Shown one piece after another: positions 22,266 to 33,877 of a stretch of DNA of 64,000 nt; positions within the stretch are counted from its first letter, which is position 1; each line of letters starts with the position of its first letter. The position numbers were made by a program, and so were the translations under genes. The stretch comes from Mycogone perniciosa (lineage: Eukaryota > Ascomycota > Sordariomycetes > Hypocreales > Hypocreaceae). A model generated the notes under the pieces. That model was not told the DNA's origin. It did not search any database and was given only the letters and a program-made list of their open reading frames with translations. The stretch is taken from NCBI GenBank assembly GCA_025331125.1, contig JAOALB010000044.1, forward strand, positions 62,001 through 126,000. The letters are read 5' to 3'.

Positions 22266-23329
22266 GGAAATAAAGAGGGACAGAGACAGAGACAGAGAGA
22301 GAGGTCTGAGTAAACTTGATGCGTTGTGTGTGATATGGTTTTGCTTCTGCGCCTTTGTGGTGAGACATTGCGGGAACCCTGGAACAGCTGGATGAGAAAG
22401 TAAAGGGAGGGAGGGAGCGGTCATGTCCGGGTCAGTCAAGAGGTTACGAGTAGTATTGGTATATTAGTACGAGTAGCAGTAGTGTTCTAGCTAGGCTAGG
22501 GTTTTAAGCTGGGATCAGCTGTGTGGATGAGGATGTGTGAATTGGTGGAGGAATGGATGTGTCTAGAAGTCAAGATGTGGTTGTGAGTGGGTAGATGATT
22601 TGTCTAGCCTTGTGGATATTGCTTCAATTGGATCAGAACTGGGAGCTATATTTGTTTCGGCGAAGTAGTAGTACTACTACTGGTGCTTAATTCACATTCT
22701 CTACTCGTAGAGTGAGTATCACAAAATACCAGGGAGTGTGGTATTGAGGTTGGCTTCGGGTGGACAGCCAAGGCATGACTAGTTTGGTGCATGTCTCGCT
22801 GGAATTTACCAATGATCCGGCCCTATTGGATCCGGATGGCTTTTGTGACGTAGCACTCGAGGTTCACATGTTTGTCTTACTTGGTGGGTGTGTTTAACAC
22901 GCACGATATATTCCACCCACTGCGCTTTTTACTACCCGTTTATCGCGTCTGAGAGAGAAAAATAGGGCTAATCCCTATCTACCAACCAGGCAGGGCAGGA
23001 AGCTGTCTGACAGGACAGATCTGACATGAAATTTATCCAGGGATCGTTATCCGGCGATTCCAGCTGTTGGGTGCAGCCAAACCGTAAATGGGATGAGCCC
23101 TTGAAAACCCCTTGCTGCGTGGAGGCCTACCTTTTGATTTGTGGGGGTGGCTGCTGAAAGGGATCCTAGTCCCAGCATCTAGTAGCATTCCAGATTCCTG
23201 GGACGCCCGCCATGTCGGATTCAAGTCGATTTGTGGTATAGCTGTGGTTATAGTAATAGTGGTAGGACCCCTTTGTGACACGGCTCCGTCGTACTAGTGG
23301 TCATACTAGCTAACAGTATAACTAGGTGT

Positions 23330-23351
23330 GATGATGATGATGATGATGATG
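23330..23351. repeat. (ATG)n microsatellite
   Basis: Seven consecutive ATG trinucleotides in intergenic DNA. Confidence 0.9.
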
Positions 23352-24351
23352 TTGACACTCGGAGTTCCGTAGCCCACGGATGACAATGGATCGTCGATCG
23401 TCCTGATCACAACACCATTGGATGGCTACAGAACCACACCGGTCAGCCTCTCGTCTGAGACCAAGTTCGAGAACAATTCCGGCTCACCGTCTTTGTAGCT
23501 CAGCTGCTGAACTTGGTAGGCCAGGCCATGTTGCTCAACTCACGACTTGATAGGCGCCACCGCAGTTTTTTCCTTTGTCTCTCTGGACCTCCACCAGACC
23601 CTGGGGTGAGGGATTGCTCAGCCCGAAACTAATAGTACTACTAAGTGACGGTTGTTGGGACTGCTGACGTTTTGAAACCGCATCAGTCATTTCTGTTTCT
23701 CGGGGTGTTCTGGTCTGACCTGGTCTGGCCTGGCCTGGTCTGGTCTTTCCGGGCCCTTGTCGTTCCTTACGAGTATGATGATGATCCACCATCAGGCTGG
23801 CTGTTGGCCTTGTGACGGGTCGCGGATTGACGGACAACGGCTTGGCTGGATCGAAGCCTGGCCGCGTGTTCAAGTGCTAGTATTAGGTGGTGTTACCTGA
23901 CACCAGGCCGGTGCCTTGGAGGGAGTGTCGCACAGCCGCACAGAGACCGTTGAAAGGACCAGGTGTTGGACTGGCTAACGGACAGGGGATGATGGTGTTA
24001 AGCATTAGAGCTATCAGCCATAGCCTCAACCATGACACCGTGCTCCAACTTCGTAGTCAGTAGTGCTATTGTTTTAGTATTGTACTCGTAGTCCTAGTAA
24101 GCACGATATAAAAGTAGTGTCATTAGTTGGCGATTTCTACTACTCCTGACGAAGAGGCGGACTGCGCGGCTTCGGGTCGGTTCGTTGTTAGGTGTTGCTC
24201 TCGCGAGTCTTTAGTGGCATATCGAGGCCATGATGCGCACGCGGCCAGGGCTGCCCTGTGCCAATGTTTTACCGTTATCAACGACAACGCCGTGCCCCCG
24301 TAAACATGGCATGAGAGTGGGAAAAAAGGAATGACCTGATGTCTCATGGAG

Positions 24352-24404
24352 CAGGCAAAGCAGGCAAAGCAGGCAGAGAGGGCAGAGAGGGCAGAGCAGG
24401 CTAG
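24352..24404. repeat. GCAGGCAAA / GGGCAGAGA tandem units
   Basis: Short 9-10-bp imperfect tandem repeats: GCAGGCAAA-like units followed by GAGGGCAGA-like units. Confidence 0.8.
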
Positions 24405-25934
24405 GGTTTTTGGGGTTTCTGTTATTTTTATATGTAAGCCCGTTGGGAGCTCCCAATGGAAAAGGCTGAACGGCTCTGGCAGCTCTCTCAGCTTTCCCTC
24501 AAAGCTAGACGCCGCCTTCGTCAGAAAGCCCACCCCTCCCACCTCCAGGCTCCTACTTTCTCTCTTCACTCTGCTTTTTGACTTTTCTTCTTTTCGTCTC
24601 TTTTTCAATCATCAATCACTTCATGATTTGCTGCTGCTATTGCTCACTGACAATCGTCAATTGATGACCCAGCCACCGCGAGAGAAGCACACGACCCGTA
24701 TCAAACTCCAGAGTCAAAGCAGCAACGGAAACGAGGACCCGGTCAGCACGTTGTTTGTCACGAGTCACGAACACACGGTGCGGATCTTTCCATCAATTGC
24801 CATTAATAATCAGCAGGCGAGGAACGAAGAAGACCACTACGAGTGCTAGACGAAACGGACACACCGGGACGAAGCGCGCGGAGCTATTCTGATCCATTCG
24901 TTCCATTCCATTCGTCCGCCCGGATATCCTGGACCTCCCAAAGTTCATTATCCACCTTGTCGGCGGCCACTGGCCAGGCAAGGGGTTGTGGTCCCAGCTC
25001 TGATCGACACCACAGATTGTCCCCGCCCAACGAGACGACGCAAGCTTGTGTGGATATCCGTCATAGCGAACGCTTCACGCAGCTCCGAGGGCAATATTAC
25101 TGCTACTACTACTCCTGCCGTCGACAATTATAGCACTATTACTATTATAATACGAGAAGTCTCCGACCTTGTGTGACTGGATTGGACTGTCCTCCGGGAA
25201 GGGATCCAGCGTAAGCAGGGCCAAGATAAGAAGAACGGCGCACGCTGCTTCTTTTACTGGCTTGCTCATTTCGCTTTTTTTCTCTGTGATTTCCGTTTCT
25301 GGCGGTTCACGCAGTGTGCATGCATTGAAAAGCATACAGACGATTGGCTGGAAGAGACACACAGAGAGGAGACGGAGGGACTGACATACAGCACAACAAC
25401 CATTCGCACAATCATAATCACGCCCTCACCGTCCATATCTGCGCACCTGCAAAGCGATCTGGCTCTTTTCGAGTGTTACAGACTTATTAACTCACTCAGC
25501 AAGTCGACCTCGCTGTTTCTCACGACCAAGCCCGGCTCCACATTGAAGACATACACAATAACCGCCAACCCTGTCTTCCACCCCTACCCTGCCTGGCCCC
25601 CTCTGCAATCCTGGCCTGCAAAGTACGAGTACTCGAGTAGTACCTAGCCTGGCGCCGCGAGCAGTCGAGCACCCCGCTACGACCACGGTGCTGTGCGGTA
25701 GTGGCAGTACTAACAGTGAGCGAGCGAGACGATAGCAGCACTACTCCGTACCAGAGCGGTAGTGGCGGTACTTGGTGGTCAGCAAATGACATCAGGATCT
25801 CTGCGTCGGCTGCTTCATCTGGACGGGTCGACGAAAGCTGTGCGATTCCAGACGGGGACCGCCGAAGCTGCGCAACCCAACCGCGGCAGCGACACAGGCA
25901 GCAGGGAGACTCTCAATGTGGCACGGCGGCGTGG

Positions 25935-28900
25935 ATGGTGTCGAGAAATGGCATGAGCATGTCACCGCCAGTCATGGATGGACATGGACATGCAACCCGC
26001 CTGCAGGAGGGCGGTAGCGACAGCGAGGACTGGGCCCTGCTGCAGCAACGCCAGCAGCAGGCGGCCCAGGACCGAAGCCTAATCCAAAGTCGATACCACC
26101 AGGGCCAGGTCCAGGGCCAGGCCCAGGTCCAGCGCCGGCAGAACCAAAACTATGCCCCTACCCCTCTCGATTTCCATCGAGACACCATGGAGCGCCCTAG
26201 CGCTTCCAACCTCAGGTCCGCATTTAGAGTCAATGCCAGTCCTGGTCGCTCCGTCACACCTGACCTCCTCGAAGGTCGAGGCGCTGCCATGAGCGCTGCC
26301 ATGCTCGACTCCAACATGGCCCACACTTCCCGCGGACTTGGCCCTCGCCAGGGCTCCCCAAGGTCTATTCCCGGTGGCATGAATCGCCGCCAGGGCATGG
26401 TTTTTAACGATACCTTTGGAGATACTACGTCTGAGGGCAGCGAGTCTAGCTCCGCGCCTCAGCAGCAGCAGCAGAGAAATGTCAACACCACTCCGATACG
26501 ACCCAGAACGCGTACCATGGACGCCTCCATGCTAGGCCCGCGAGGGCCTGCTTCCGGCTCAGAATTCCGCCATCGAGTAGGCAGCGTTAGCTCCTCTGGA
26601 CCGTCCATCATCGCGGACGAACAGAGAACACCAGTGCCGGGCTCCGAAGCCCTCAGCTACTCATCAGTGTCGTCCGTTCGAATCTCAGAGGCATCGACGC
26701 CGTCCTCTATCCGAGACAAAAAGTCCTCGAATAACAAGCGACTACTAAAACGACAGCCATCCCGCCCGACCTCCCCAGTTATCGCTCCGCATCCCTCAGT
26801 CGATTCACTTCCATACCCTATCCCCACCGACAATGCCAATCGTTTAATAGGATTGATGAAAGCCTTGGGCGGTCGCATGCGAGGAGAGCTCGAATACCAG
26901 GGCGAGTACGAAGGGCCTTGGCATACTGGAATGACATATATCGATGAGGAGAAAGGGTCGCTAATGTTCGACACGGGTCCGAATGGCCCTTTTCACATCC
27001 CATTGGTGTCTGATCTACGTGGATGCAAGGTTCACCTCATTGGCTATCCGGAGGCTGAGAAGGATTGTTTAGAATTGGTGCCTGCCCAACCAGGTCTGGA
27101 GGTGTTGCTCTGCCCCATAATGTCGGAAGATTTGGAGCCATGGCTTGCAGCGCTATTGTGTTGGCAACAGCTCCGGCCCACTGGACTACGGACACCAAAC
27201 GGAATCCCGCCCAGCCCTGCTGGAGCAATTCGACCGGAACTTAGACGACAGGGCAAGTCAAGTGATGGAACCAAGTCGACAAACATTATCAAAGTTGGGA
27301 AGTTCATGATGTGGGATAAGGGGCTGGCCAAGTCCGCTCGCGCTGTTGTCCACCGGTCATCGACCAGAGACTCGCAGAATCCGTCTATGTTTTGGCGAAG
27401 AATATCCTGTATTCTTCAAGACGACGGAGAATTCAAGCTTTTGATGGAGAACGATGTCTCGGTCCTTTCTATCATCGAACTCAAGCAATTATCTCGGTGT
27501 GCGATTCAGGCACTTGACCGGACCGTGCTGGATGAAGAGTACTGTATCGCCATCTTCCCTTTTTACGCCACCAATGCTACGCACCTCTCCATCTTCCGCC
27601 CCGTATACTTGGCTCTCGACAGCCGTATCGACTTCGAGGTTTGGTTTGTATTACTACGAGCCTTTGCCGTACCAGATATCCATCGCTTCATTGATGACGC
27701 ACAAAAGGACGATGTTCAAGACGTGGATGATCTCGAGAAGGAACAGGCAGGGGAGTTTTTCCGTATGGAGAAGATTGTCAAGGTCAGAGTCACGGAAGCA
27801 AAAATCAAGGCCATCCCAGCTGGCTTTGAACTATCCGCATCCGAGAGATGTCAAAAGATAGATCCAGATCCGCTCGTCGGGAACTATCTGGCAGAAGTCA
27901 TTCTTGATGGAGAGGTAAGAGCCAGAACCATGCTCAAGATGGCGACGAAGAACCCTTTCTGGAGAGAAGACTGCGAATTCAACGACTTGCCCCCTTTGGT
28001 GCAGGAAGTATCGGTTGTTCTCAAGCGCGTTAAAGGTAGTCCTGACGGACATTCCAAGGTCGGATCACCGCAAGAGGTTGTATGCGGCACCGTGACTATC
28101 GGCCTCAACCAGCTCGAGCGAGGGAAAAGCCAGGAAGACTGGCTACCAATTATGGATGAAAAACAGCAGATTATTGGGTCGATGCTGATCAAGGTTTCCC
28201 ATGAGGAGCATGTAGCCCTGCTGGCGAAGGAATACGAGCCGCTGTCTGAGATTCTTCATCGCTTCCCCACAGGCCTGACAACCCTGATATCTGCTGCCCT
28301 ACCGGGCCAGTTACGTTGCTTATCGGAACTGTTCCTGAACATCTTCCAGGCTACGGGGTCGGCGAGCGAATGGATAATGGCGTTGGTGGAAGACGAGATT
28401 GATGGTATAGGCAGCCAAACATCCATCAAGAAATACCGCTTTAGCAGTCGACTAAAGTCCACTGAGTCGATCGAATCAGCCACAGAGCGAGAGCTAATGG
28501 TTCGCGACATGAGCAAATCCCTAGCTGGGGAAGCAAACCTCCTTTTTCGAGGCAATTCACTACTGACACAGTCTCTCGAATTCCACATGCGCCGGCTAGG
28601 CAAGGAGTATCTAGAGGAGATTTTACAGGAGAAGATTTACGAGATTAACGAGCTTAACCCGGATTGTGAGGTTGACCCAAGCAAGCTGTCTCACAACGGC
28701 CAGGAGCTGGATCAACATTGGCATAGACTAATAAATCTAACAACGGAAATTTGGGAATGCATTGCTGGCTCGGCAGATCGAATACCCTCGGAGCTGAGAC
28801 ACATTCTCAAGTATATCCGGGCCGTGGCGGATGATCGCTACGGCGACTTCCTCCGCACCGTCACCTACACATCTATCTCTGGATTCCTCTTCCTCCGTTT

Positions 28901-29762
28901 TATCTGCCCTGCGATTCTTTCGCCGAAGCTGTTTGGCTTGCTGCGAGATCATCCTAGACCAAAGGCCCAGCGAACATTGACACTTATCGCCAAAGCGTTG
29001 CAAAAACTATCAAACATGTCCATGTTTGGGAAGCGAGAAGAATGGATGGAGCCTATGAACCGCTTCTTGACGGTGCAGCGGTCCGCCTTCCGAGAGTTCA
29101 TTGATCAAGTCTGCGGCCTCCCGGCAGATCGAGGGCAGAAGGCACTCCCAGCTAGCTACAGCACGCCTATTACTATCCTAAACAGGTTGGGGCCAACGCA
29201 GCGGGAGGGGTTCCCTACCCTGCCATACCTGATCGATCATGCTCGAAGCTTTGCAGGATTAGTCAAGCTGTGGGTTGATTCTCGTCCCGTAGATACCAAG
29301 ATGGGACAAGTGGATGGAGAATTGCTCATCTTCAACGATCTTTGCTTCGGTCTGCAAAAACGTGCTGATGCCTGTCTTGCCCGGATGGTGGACTTCCGAA
29401 GTAGGGAAGCAAATTCTGCCGATCAAATAGCCGAGGTGCTTGAGCATATCAGCCTCACGGGGTCTTACAACACTACTCTTTACAGAAGCGGCCCTCCATC
29501 AACAATCAACGATTACGAACATCCCCCTGGTAGCTCGGGCAGCGATGGCGCAGAGGACTCGGTGAGGCCCCGACGCAGCAAAGAATGGCGACGGGGCAGG
29601 GAAGGGTTTGAATCGAGGAAAGCTAGCGGCCTACGACATGTGAGCGGTGCAGGCAGCGGCACGATTAAAGCAAAGAATGGAAAGGTCGGCAGGACTATTT
29701 TAAGCGGCATTATGAGGATAGGCGGGAGGGCCGAGAGCCCAGATTCTAAAGGGCAACGATGA
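25935..29762 (+). CDS. bud2: Bud2-like Ras-family GTPase-activating protein (C2 + RasGAP)
   Basis: One long exon of 1275 aa. The frame is open from 25701, but the first ATG in it is at 25935; an upstream exon cannot be excluded. The N-terminal third is disordered (Gln-, Ser- and Arg-rich). Residues about 450-580 look like a PH-type region, and about 645-757 a C2 domain (DPLVGNYLAEVILDGE...NPFWRE). The RasGAP domain (about 775-1045) shows the arginine finger in LFRGNSLL (about residue 870) and the signature FLRFICPAILSPKLFGL (about 985). The C-terminus is basic. C2 plus RasGAP in a protein of this size matches fungal Bud2, the GAP for Rsr1/Bud1 GTPase that sets polarity axes; assignment to Bud2 rather than another RasGAP rests on this architecture. 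It converges on cpr6. Confidence 0.87.
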   Translation: MVSRNGMSMSPPVMDGHGHATRLQEGGSDSEDWALLQQRQQQAAQDRSLIQSRYHQGQVQGQAQVQRRQNQNYAPTPLDFHRDTMERPSASNLRSAFRVNASPGRSVTPDLLEGRGAAMSAAMLDSNMAHTSRGLGPRQGSPRSIPGGMNRRQGMVFNDTFGDTTSEGSESSSAPQQQQQRNVNTTPIRPRTRTMDASMLGPRGPASGSEFRHRVGSVSSSGPSIIADEQRTPVPGSEALSYSSVSSVRISEASTPSSIRDKKSSNNKRLLKRQPSRPTSPVIAPHPSVDSLPYPIPTDNANRLIGLMKALGGRMRGELEYQGEYEGPWHTGMTYIDEEKGSLMFDTGPNGPFHIPLVSDLRGCKVHLIGYPEAEKDCLELVPAQPGLEVLLCPIMSEDLEPWLAALLCWQQLRPTGLRTPNGIPPSPAGAIRPELRRQGKSSDGTKSTNIIKVGKFMMWDKGLAKSARAVVHRSSTRDSQNPSMFWRRISCILQDDGEFKLLMENDVSVLSIIELKQLSRCAIQALDRTVLDEEYCIAIFPFYATNATHLSIFRPVYLALDSRIDFEVWFVLLRAFAVPDIHRFIDDAQKDDVQDVDDLEKEQAGEFFRMEKIVKVRVTEAKIKAIPAGFELSASERCQKIDPDPLVGNYLAEVILDGEVRARTMLKMATKNPFWREDCEFNDLPPLVQEVSVVLKRVKGSPDGHSKVGSPQEVVCGTVTIGLNQLERGKSQEDWLPIMDEKQQIIGSMLIKVSHEEHVALLAKEYEPLSEILHRFPTGLTTLISAALPGQLRCLSELFLNIFQATGSASEWIMALVEDEIDGIGSQTSIKKYRFSSRLKSTESIESATERELMVRDMSKSLAGEANLLFRGNSLLTQSLEFHMRRLGKEYLEEILQEKIYEINELNPDCEVDPSKLSHNGQELDQHWHRLINLTTEIWECIAGSADRIPSELRHILKYIRAVADDRYGDFLRTVTYTSISGFLFLRFICPAILSPKLFGLLRDHPRPKAQRTLTLIAKALQKLSNMSMFGKREEWMEPMNRFLTVQRSAFREFIDQVCGLPADRGQKALPASYSTPITILNRLGPTQREGFPTLPYLIDHARSFAGLVKLWVDSRPVDTKMGQVDGELLIFNDLCFGLQKRADACLARMVDFRSREANSADQIAEVLEHISLTGSYNTTLYRSGPPSTINDYEHPPGSSGSDGAEDSVRPRRSKEWRRGREGFESRKASGLRHVSGAGSGTIKAKNGKVGRTILSGIMRIGGRAESPDSKGQR

Positions 29763-30650
29763 GCGTTTGTCCTTGATATCATGTGTCTGCGAATGGACTT
29801 GATACCATCACAGACGTACGAATTGATGTGGCGAGAGGGTCGACATCATGAGTTACCTGTTTTGCTAAATTTGGTGGCAAACCCCCCTTTCTCTTTTGCT
29901 GGTCACTTGTTGTTGTTAGACGTCTACTACTATTCGGATTGGATACACAAAATGGGGGTTAGGATATAATGAACACGCATTAGGGGCCTGCATCCATCAT
30001 CACCCCTTTACACTCTCGTTATTCTTGTTTTTGTTCTTTTTCCTTCTGGTTCTCCTGTTAAGGGTTGCCATCAAAACGGCGGATAGGGAGGCTTTCTTTG
30101 GACAAGCGGTTTTTGTTCTTCATGGCTTTTTGATTTGGCTTCCCCCCTCATTTCATCATCACTAATGGAAGCTGTGATGGGAAATAGCAGGACGAGGGGG
30201 GAAGGAAGAGATACCATTTAGATGTGGAAATGGACGATGAAGAGAGGAGGACTGCCTTGCTTTTAGGTATGGACTTATGTATTCCCGCAGAGAAAGAGGA
30301 AACGTGGTTAGATGTGGAAACTTGAAATGGAACAGTATCGTCTTGATACTCATGGCGTTGTTTCTTGATTGTGAATTGTTTCAATATCTGACTTGGGTTA
30401 TGGGATTTAAATGCTTTTTTGTTTATTTGTTTTATTCTGGCGGTCATGTATCTTGCAATGGTATCTCTCCGCTCGCTCGCTCGCTCTCTCATATCGTACT
30501 AGCACAGCATGGCCAAGCTGGCATATCCTCCTCTCTCTTGAGTCGTCTCCCTGCAGGCAAATGTACATCTACGCCACCAACCCTGTGTCCTCCTTTGTCA
30601 TACTCTTTTCTAATGTTTTCCCACTCCTTGCAACCCCAATTTTTCACCTT
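29763..30650. other. Convergent 3' regions of bud2-like gene and cpr6
   Basis: T-rich and A-rich UTR-like sequence. A GCTCGCTC repeat lies at about 30470-30485. No gene seen. Confidence 0.5.
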
Positions 30651-31897
30651 TTATTGGAAGAACTTCTTGTACGCAGCTTTCTCTTTGGCTGCCCGTGCAG
30701 CGGCCTTGGTCCTCACTGAGGTGAGCTCGTTAGTGACAGCCGAGTCATTTGGCGCCAGACGGTGCGCCTCCTCAAGGTCCTTGAGAGCAGCTTCCTCGTC
30801 CTTGAGACGCACGTTGGCGAAGCCTCGGCGGTAGAGTGCCTTTGCGCGATCAGTGTCAGCAGTGCCGGCCACGGCGAGGGCGGAGGTAGCGCTGCGGACG
30901 GCATCAGCCCAGGCTTCGAGTTTGATGTGCAGGAGGGCGGAGTTGCTGTTGAGGGAGAAGCGCAGGGCGTCAAGGGAGGACTTAGTGGAAGGGGGTTCGT
31001 CGTCGAGGTCGGGCTCTTCGTTGAGGTAGCGCAAGCCCTTTTCGTACTTGTCGAGGCCGATGGGGAAGTTGGCGGCCTTGAAGGCCTTGTTGCCGTAGTC
31101 TTTGCAGTCGGTGGCGATTTTGAGGATGGCTTTGGCATCAAGGGAGTCGGAGCAGTCATCGGGGAAGTCCTCATAGGGGTCGCCGAAGGCATCGGGTTGT
31201 TTGACGTCGGCAGCAAGGGCCTCGTCGCCAGAGAGTTCACCGCAGTCGGCGATGACGGCCTCCTTTGTTGGGCGGTCGCCAGAGGAGGTGGTGAGGTTTT
31301 CGATTTGGCGGACGACAGATTTGCCATTGAGGACTTCGCCGAAGACGACGTGCTTGTTGTCGAGGTGAGGTGTCTGGACAGTGGTGATGAAGAATTGAGA
31401 GCCGTTGGTGTCTATGGAAGCGATAGTCTGGTTAGATGGGGGCCATCTCGGAATAGGGGGGAAGAGGCGCACTTGGACCGGCGTTGGCCATGGAGAGGAG
31501 GAATGGCTTGTCGTGCTTCTTGGGGAAAGCCTCGTCCTCAAACTTGGCACCGTAGATGGATTCGCCACCAGTGCCGTCTCCAGCCGTGAAGTCACCACCC
31601 TAGTTCGATGTCAGGTTCTGCTGATGCTCAGGCCCAGGCTCAACTGTGAAAGAACAAACATACCTGAATCATGAACTGCTTGATGACTCGGTGGAAGACG
31701 GAGCCCTTGTAGTGTAGGGGCTTGCCAGATTTCCCCTCTCCCTTCTCGCCAGTGCAGAGACTGCGGAAGTTTTCGGCAGTCTTGGGGACGAGATCAGAGT
31801 AGAGCTCCATGGTGATGCGACCAGCGGCTTTGCCTCCGACAGAGATGTCGAAGAAGACGCGGGGTCGCGTGGGCTTGGACTCGGTTTCAGACGCCAT
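30651..31897 (-). CDS. cpr6: Cyclophilin-40 type peptidyl-prolyl isomerase (Cpr6/Cyp-D) with TPR domain
   Basis: Three exons: 31897..31664, 31599..31473 and 31411..30651, encoding 373 aa. Introns have GTATGT..TAG and GTGCGC..TAG ends. The joins give GGDFTAGDGTGG and MANAGP-NTNGSQFFIT, both invariant cyclophilin segments. Residues about 1-175 form the isomerase, with active-site FHRVIKQFMIQ(G), SQFFIT and HVVFGEV all present. Residues about 215-365 are three TPR repeats (NKAFKAANF, SALLHIKLEAWADA, KALYRRGFANVRLKDEEAALKDL), which in the family clamp the Hsp90 C-terminus. The product is a cytosolic Hsp90 co-chaperone. The upstream sequence is a long GA/CT tract (31968-32043). No heat-shock element was evident to me. 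Confidence 0.97.
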
Positions 31898-33211
31898 TGT
31901 GAGGGAGAGGGCCTAGCCTGACGGTGTTGGTGGTGATGATGGGAGATGGAGGGTTTTGGGGGGGTGAAGCAGAGAAGAGGAGAGAAGGTGAGGAGTGAAA
32001 GTGGGAGAGTGGGAGAGAGAGAGAGGGAGAGAGAGAGAAGAGGTTCGGGGTTAAGAGTCCCGCTGAAGCTGAAAATGCGCCCGTCAGGTACAAGACTTAT
32101 GACGATGCGGGGTTAGTCAGTCAGTCAGTCGAGCTGTTGAATGCGTTGCGCGGGAGAAGAGAAGCAAAAGACGGGCTCTATGAGACCTATAAAGGACAAG
32201 AAGAGTATCTCTGTTATTTCAGGTGCGTGGACAGCTTCATTCAACCAAATGCGACCAGGCAAACGAACCCAATTGAACGAGAAGAAGGGGAGATGCAACT
32301 CCTCGAGGTATACCAGGTTAATCCAGGCACCCCGCTATTCGTACTACATAGTAATACTCGTACAGCAGTTTGGAGAAGCTGTGCATGGCGGGGTTCAGCA
32401 GGTTAAGCGCTAAAGGTGACCTTGCCTTAGAAGCCCTCCAGTTTGTTGTTGTTTGTCCTTTTATTGTATTCACCCCGCTATGGAAACTTCTAGCAGCGAC
32501 TGGCTGAGGCCTACGAAGTACTCCGTACATGGCTGCTGAACAGTGGCGCATATCACACTGTGCGTCGTACTTCGTACAGACTGTTTGGAAACCTCGATAC
32601 TTCGTCCTTGTGACACAAAAAGGATCATCATGCTGGCCGCCATACTGTGCAGATCAAGCAGGGGGTTCTCTGCAAGTAATCGGTTTTATATTTAGAGCAA
32701 GCGGGCCCCTATTGCTGCCTGGTTGGCCAGATTCCTGACTATAGATATATATATATATACGGAGTACTTCATACGCAAAACCACTTCGCTACACTTTGAA
32801 AATTGACAGTGAAAACACACAATACTTGGCATGGCCCAGTCACTTCGCTTTTGTCATTTTTCAACATCAAGACCTTTTACCGTCACATTATGGCATTAGA
32901 AATCAAGTACGAAGTACGAAGTAGCATCGAAGCAAGCCGGGCTCTTTGGAGACAACATTCACATGTCCCATTTTGGCGCACAGTCAATGCAGATGCAGGT
33001 GACTGATCACCTTGTTGATACATACGACTACTTCGTACTGCATCCTCGTAAAGCAACGGGAACGATTTACGGCTCGTGAATGCATAAATCATACATACTA
33101 ATACGGAGCCCATGAGGTCTAGCAACCCTGGAGCAACAGACGACCACGCGCCGCTTCATTTATGACCTGTACTTCGTATGAATGTGTTGTCTATCAGCAT
33201 GCCCAGCCCCC
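31898..33211. other. 1.3-kb non-coding stretch between cpr6 and the DTD gene
   Basis: The cpr6 promoter side has a polypurine tract (31968-32043). Further on it carries TACGAAGTA 32512, TACTCCGTA 32519, TACTTCGTA 32568, TACGGAGTA 32758 and overlapping TACGAAGTA at 32908 and 32915. An AT-rich (TA)n run lies at about 32745-32757. No gene. Confidence 0.6.
31968..32043. repeat. Polypurine (GA-rich) tract upstream of cpr6
   Basis: GAGA/GGGAGA-rich on the plus strand, so CT-rich on the coding strand, 70-145 bp upstream of the cpr6 start. CT-rich tracts commonly mark fungal core promoters. Confidence 0.8.
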
Positions 33212-33877
33212 TTACTTCCCCGACACTGGCGCTCCAGCTTGGAGCTCAAGCGTAACCTATCCAGTCAACATCAGTAAAGGCCATAGTGAAAGTAGGGAAA
33301 CATAAACAAACCGGTCCATCATTCACTAACGCTACCTCCATCATTGCCTGGAACCTCCCGTCCTTTACCCTGTCTTGCATGTATCGGTCCTTTACCTTCT
33401 GGACAAAGTAGTGATACAGCCTGCTGGCCTCTTCAGGACTTGCAGCTCCGTGAAAGTCTGGCTTCGTGCCCTTCTTCGTGTTGGCCAGGAGTGTAAATTG
33501 AGACACGCACAGGACCTCTCCGTTGATGTCCGTCACACTCTTTTTCCACTGCTCCCATGCCTTAGCAACAAATAGATCACGCACAGGAGGAAGCATGATT
33601 TACCCGCTCGCCCGCTTCATCATCCCAGAGCTTCATCCTGACGACTTTGTTCGCAAGTGAATCGGCCTCCTTTTCAGTGTCCCCTGGTGCCACGGCGGCA
33701 AAGACCAGAACGCCTCGGCCAATGGACGACACCAACTCCTTGTCCACCGTCACAGACGCAGACAAGACACGCTGAATGATTGCTTTGTGGAAACCATCAG
33801 ATCCATAATTCAGTCTCGCTAGAAGAAGATTTCGATGTGGTATAGGAGTAGCAAATTTGTAGTGGCCTACCCTTCAT
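33212..33877 (-). CDS. dtd1: D-aminoacyl-tRNA deacylase (DTD)
   Basis: Four exons: 33877..33871 (only 7 nt, ATGAAGG), 33782..33604, 33548..33312 and 33256..33212, encoding 155 aa. The joins restore M-K-AIIQRVLSASV, GER-WKKSV and NDGP-VTLELQAG. The two DTD signatures are present: SQFTLLA (catalytic-site loop) and the Gly-cisPro motif in NDGPV. The enzyme strips D-amino acids (and glycine from mischarged tRNAs) in the cytosol, a translation quality-control step. A TACGGAGTA word sits 6 nt upstream of the start codon (33883-33891). It is divergent from NOT3, with 850 bp between the starts. Confidence 0.95.

Larger units (their letters stand above)
21347..25934. other. 4.6-kb gene-free stretch upstream of the Bud2-like gene
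   Basis: No protein-like frame with an ATG was found. It carries an (AGAC)n run (about 22226-22265), an (ATG)n run (23330-23351), CTGGTCTGG-type repeats (about 23703-23745), GCAGGCAAA/GGGCAGAGA tandem units (24352-24404) and long CT-rich stretches (24540-24610). It probably holds a long promoter and 5' leader of the RasGAP gene; an unannotated ncRNA cannot be excluded. Confidence 0.5.

Noticed and set aside
30762..31589. 275-codon plus-strand frame across cpr6
   Set aside because: It is the antisense shadow of the cyclophilin-40 exons, whose conserved domains fix the coding strand as minus.
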